This document shows, one piece after another, positions 61,443-64,000 of a stretch of 64,000 nucleotides of DNA. The DNA lies in assembly GCA_013112555.1 (NCBI GenBank), contig JABFGK010000002.1:1302001-1366000 (forward strand), read 5' to 3'. The stretch comes from Planctomycetota bacterium. Lineage in GTDB: Bacteria > Planctomycetota > Phycisphaerae > Phycisphaerales > UBA5793. The notes beneath the pieces were generated by a model. That model was given only the letters and a program-made list of their open reading frames with translations. It did not search any database and was not told where the DNA came from. The position numbers and the translations under genes are program-made. Position 1 is the first letter of the stretch, and the number at the start of each line of letters is the position of its first letter.

Positions 61443-62048
61443 TCAATTGCCCATGGGCTGATCCGGTGCCATTTCACCTTCCTTTCCGATGAACGCTGGG
61501 GTGCCATTGCTTTGTTGCACCGACATAGCGCAAGTTGCGCTGTTTCGACGATTCAGGCGCTCAGCAAACGCGTCATCACTGACCTCATCCCAGTGCGCTT
61601 CCAGCGACTCGGTGCTGATGTACTTGCATCCGCATTCGGTACAGCACGACCCGTGCTGGATTGCTCGGTGGCAGTGTGGGCACACCGTTTGAAGTTTGTG
61701 CCCGCACAGACGACAGTACCGTGCACCGGATGTGTCAATACCGGGCAAGATGAACGGTTCCTCGTTGACGAAATACATCCGATTTGATGGGCAACGCGAG
61801 GACGGGCAATAGGCACGATGGCTATCCGGCCCGCCGGTATCTCGTTCGATGGCGTCCAGGTCAATACTGAGAAACGATGCGAGACGGATGATCCGCTCCA
61901 TCGCCAGTGCATTCTCTCGCCCTCGTTCGACGGCGGAGACCTGGCTTTGAGACAGGCCCAGGTGCTCGGCCAGAGCCTCCTGAGTCAGTCGCTTGGCACG
62001 ACGGGCACGATACACTTGCAAGCCGAGTTTTTGGGCAAACGTCTGCAT
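61443..62048 (-). CDS. XRE family transcriptional regulator with C-terminal zinc ribbon
   Basis: A 201-residue protein (from ATG 62048). Residues about 5-58 are a helix-turn-helix of the Cro/CI type (LGLQVYRARRAKRLTQEALAEHLGLSQSQVSAVERGREN). Residues about 105-145 carry three closely spaced Cys pairs (YCRLCGH, VCPHCHR, CCTECGC), predicting one or two zinc-ribbon modules. The C-terminal tail is unstructured. An earlier ATG at 62114 adds 22 residues. It precedes the unknown membrane protein gene by about 115 bases on the same strand and probably regulates it. Confidence 0.8.
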   Translation of the reverse strand: MQTFAQKLGLQVYRARRAKRLTQEALAEHLGLSQSQVSAVERGRENALAMERIIRLASFLSIDLDAIERDTGGPDSHRAYCPSSRCPSNRMYFVNEEPFILPGIDTSGARYCRLCGHKLQTVCPHCHRAIQHGSCCTECGCKYISTESLEAHWDEVSDDAFAERLNRRNSATCAMSVQQSNGTPAFIGKEGEMAPDQPMGN

Positions 62049-62510
62049 GTCAGCCTCGCTTTCCCATACCAGACTACCGACCGCATCTGTCACTCTCAAG
62101 CGAAAAAGCAGCAAGTGTTATCGGTCGACGACTGTGCTATACGAGGATACTGAGAGTGATTGTGATTGCGACGTGTTCTTGTGACCCAATATATTGTGTT
62201 AGGCTTGCTGTGGATGTCTGTATATTGGTGGTAGGTGACAGAGAGAAAATAGTGTACTGAGGAGTATTCAGATATTATTCATTCAATAATAAGCACAAGT
62301 TTTTTTGTGATTTGCGTCGATACCTAGTGATACGCGCGCTCTTCGCATCGCCAACCGCGCGATCTCCTTTAAAACGCGCAATAACTGCCAGCAAACAAGC
62401 AATTTGCGATAGTGCCACACAAATACCAAACATATGTGGCTATGCGATGGGCGCGTCTTTCGTTGATTTCTGTGAGGCACTATACCGAGACTTCGAGTGC
62501 TGACGACGGC
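62049..62510. other. Low-G+C intergenic region between rnfA and the XRE gene
   Basis: About 460 bases, distinctly A/T-richer than its surroundings from about 62110 to 62500. It contains the XRE upstream region and the end of the rnf transcript. No convincing gene, terminator or repeat is seen. A 63-codon frame at 62312-62503 on the plus strand has no family features. Confidence 0.5.
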
Positions 62511-63098
62511 TTACGCGGCACCACTGAACAGCCCGGCAAACCCCATGAAGGCCAGCGACAGCAGGCCGGCGATGATCATGTTCAATGCCGTCCCCTTGAT
62601 GACGCCGGGGATGGTGGACAGTTCGAGTTCCTCACGCAGGCCGGCCATCAGCACCAGCGCCAGCGTGAAGCCGGAACCGGCACCGAGTGCAAAGGCGAGC
62701 CCTTGAATCAGCGTGTATTCCTTGCTCGTCTGGAACAACGCCAACGCAAGGATGGCACAGTTCGTCGTGATCAGCGGCAGGAAGATTCCCAGTGCGCGGA
62801 ACAGGGCCGGGCTCAGTTTCTTGATCACCATCTCAACAAACTGCACGGTGCTGGCAATCACCACGATAAACGAGATGACCTGCAGGTATGGGGCGTGCGG
62901 CAGGATGAAGGCGTTGAGGAACGAGGCACAAAGCGACGTGATCACCATCACAAAAATCGTGGCCAGCCCGAGGCGGAACGCAGTGCTGATGCGGCTCGAC
63001 ACCCCCATGAACGGGCAAATGCCCAGGAAGTAACTGAGCGTGAAGTTGTTAATCAAGCACGCACCGACGAAGATCCAGATGAGGTCTCTCATAATCAT
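62511..63098 (-). CDS. rnfA: Rnf electron transport complex subunit A
   Basis: A 195-residue integral membrane subunit of the ion-pumping ferredoxin:NAD oxidoreductase. Six helices are predicted. The signature FVGACLINNFTLSYFLGICPFMGVSSRI and the later PLITTNCAILALALFQTSKEY and AGLREELELSTIPGVIKGTALNMIIAGLLSLAFMGFAGL are RnfA-type rather than NqrE-type. ATG 63098 overlaps the rnfE stop by four bases (ATGA). No rnfB follows; the next sequence is the A/T-rich gap. Confidence 0.9.
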   Translation of the reverse strand: MIMRDLIWIFVGACLINNFTLSYFLGICPFMGVSSRISTAFRLGLATIFVMVITSLCASFLNAFILPHAPYLQVISFIVVIASTVQFVEMVIKKLSPALFRALGIFLPLITTNCAILALALFQTSKEYTLIQGLAFALGAGSGFTLALVLMAGLREELELSTIPGVIKGTALNMIIAGLLSLAFMGFAGLFSGAA

Positions 63099-63823
63099 GA
63101 TGCTGAACCGACCTCCCCTCCGGCGTTTGCTTCGCCATCGGCTCGATGGCGGCGCTTGGCCCGGGTCTGACCCGCCCAGTTGAAGACCAACAGGATCATG
63201 CCGAGCATCAGGAACCCACCCGGTGGCAGGATCATGATGACCCACGGTTGGAAGTTCGATCCCATGATCGGATACTTGAACAGCGTGCCGGACCCGAGAA
63301 TCTCGCGCGTGGCCCCAAGACACAGCAGGGCAAAGGCAAAGCCGATCGACATGCCGATCGCATCGGCCACCGCATACAGCGGCCGATTCCGACTTGCAAA
63401 CGCTTCCTGTCGCCCGAGGATGATGCAGTTAACAACGATCAGTGAGATAAACGCACCCAGGTCCTTATGGACGACGGGGAACGCAGCCTTGAGGGCCATG
63501 TCGGCCACCGTAACGAATGTCGCAATGATGATAATATAGGTACTGATGCGCACCTGCTTGGGAATGAAGGATCGCAGCAGTGAGACAAAGATGCTGGAAA
63601 ACACGAGGACGAAGGCAGTGGCTGCCCCCATTGCGACGGCATTGATGGCGCTGTTCGTCACGGCCAGCATCGGGCACATGCCCAGCACCTGGACGAATAC
63701 CGGGTTTTCCTTCCAGATTCCCTTCGCAAACTCACGGTACATCCGATCGGGATCGACGCTGCCGCCGCCGGCCTGTTGCTGGCTGCCCAACATGAGCGGG
63801 TTGGATGATCCTGAATCAGCCAT
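63095..63823 (-). CDS. rnfE: Rnf electron transport complex subunit E
   Basis: A 242-residue integral membrane subunit. The diagnostic block IWKENPVFVQVLGMCPMLAVTNSAINAVAMG is followed by further helices (SLLRSFIPKQVRISTYIIIIATFVTVADM; DLGAFISLIVVNCIILGRQEAFA) and GATREILGSGTLF, all RnfE-type. The first 30 residues are polar (MADSGSSNPLMLGSQQQ). ATG 63823 overlaps the end of the preceding rnfG-like gene. Its hydrophilic C-terminus ends in a basic cluster (RAKRRHRADGE). Confidence 0.92.
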   Translation of the reverse strand: MADSGSSNPLMLGSQQQAGGGSVDPDRMYREFAKGIWKENPVFVQVLGMCPMLAVTNSAINAVAMGAATAFVLVFSSIFVSLLRSFIPKQVRISTYIIIIATFVTVADMALKAAFPVVHKDLGAFISLIVVNCIILGRQEAFASRNRPLYAVADAIGMSIGFAFALLCLGATREILGSGTLFKYPIMGSNFQPWVIMILPPGGFLMLGMILLVFNWAGQTRAKRRHRADGEANAGGEVGSAS

Positions 63824-64000
63824 TGTCCGGATCCTCCTCTCCCTCGGTGTCAGATTCAGCGTCCTCTGACGATTCCTCGGCCGGCGGTTGCTCGGCCTCT
63901 TGCTGCTGTTGCTGCTGCTCATCATCAATCACGATGAAGGCCGGTTCGTCGCCCGGCTTGGGCAGGCGTGGCAGCCAGTCGGCTGTGGACTTTTGGAGAA
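63816..64000 (-). CDS. rnfG: Probable RnfG subunit, C-terminal end (partial)
   Basis: The last 60 codons of a gene running off the window. The readable end is KSTADWLPRLPKPGDEPAFIVID followed by a Gln run and a Glu/Asp-rich tail. The conserved flavin-binding threonine region lies outside the window, so the assignment rests on gene order (G-E-A) and on the coupled overlap with rnfE. If correct, its FMN would be attached by the ApbE encoded about 4.4 kb away. Confidence 0.6.
   Translation of the reverse strand, partial: LQKSTADWLPRLPKPGDEPAFIVIDDEQQQQQQEAEQPPAEESSEDAESDTEGEEDPDNG

Noticed and set aside
62312..62503. 63-codon plus-strand frame in the low-G+C gap
   Set aside because: No ribosome-binding site, no recognisable family and atypical composition; could be chance in A/T-rich DNA.
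62511..63823. nqrD/nqrE instead of rnfE/rnfA
   Set aside because: The blocks CPMLAVTNSAINA and NNFTLSYFLGICPF are of the Rnf type, and no nqrF follows as it would in an nqr operon.

Overview
The window (about 60% G+C, no rRNA genes) reads as a chromosomal segment of a planctomycete-like bacterium, probably near the Phycisphaerae and probably marine. The pointers are a secreted sulfatase and a BNR/GH105/PmoA-like polysaccharide enzyme, TAT-exported Gfo/Idh/MocA and hydroxypyruvate-isomerase-like proteins, an ECF sigma factor next to a membrane protein with a DUF1559/prepilin-like C-terminus, an AT-hook histone-H1-like protein, a large aerotolerance (Bat) operon and hopanoid HpnH. This placement is inferred from gene content; no marker phylogeny was run.

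Layout. 1-7.4 kb: rplU, a two-gene DUF488 module, a PDZ/S41 protease, a small membrane protein, a pteridine-reductase-like SDR and an H1-like DNA-binding protein ending at a clear terminator. 7.4-17.5 kb: RmuC, a 1588-residue protein with two glycosyltransferase modules, an RluA-type pseudouridine synthase, a VOC protein, a PhnD-like binding protein with a probable frameshift, a repeat patch and an orphan beta-class DNA methyltransferase. 17.6-25 kb: the rpsB-tsf operon, a GNAT-like protein coupled to hpnH, a broken SnoaL-like lipoprotein, and an ECF sigma/membrane protein pair. 25-37 kb: nnrD, bioD, a two-gene ATP-citrate-lyase-like operon (small subunit frameshifted), two tandem GNAT acetyltransferases coupled to an HD protein, a histidine kinase, a TIM-barrel protein, cmk and a PlsC acyltransferase.

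37-47 kb is the carbohydrate/secretion region. It holds a frame-disrupted gamma-glutamyltranspeptidase, a TAT-exported hydroxypyruvate-isomerase-like protein, and a sulfatase overlapping or abutting a three-domain enzyme (BNR propeller, GH105 hydrolase, PmoA-like domain). A convergent TAT-exported Gfo/Idh/MocA protein follows. The sulfatase and fusion enzyme look like a compact system for a sulfated, uronate-containing polysaccharide such as ulvan. 47.4-56.9 kb is one operon: moxR, DUF58, a lipoprotein, batA, batB, batC and a batD-batE fusion. After tRNA-Met(CAT) come an SGNH hydrolase, an ApbE flavin transferase, an unknown membrane protein with an XRE/zinc-ribbon regulator, and the end of an rnf operon (rnfG-rnfE-rnfA). 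ApbE is the enzyme that attaches FMN to RnfG/RnfD-type subunits.

Two features cross the window. First, at least five families of short palindromic repeats sit between genes (near 16.5, 27.3, 39.8, 45.6, 48.5 and 56.9 kb). Second, four otherwise well-preserved genes carry one or two single-base frame breaks, mostly at short C or G runs. That pattern fits sequencing or assembly indels better than gene decay, but the sequence alone cannot decide.
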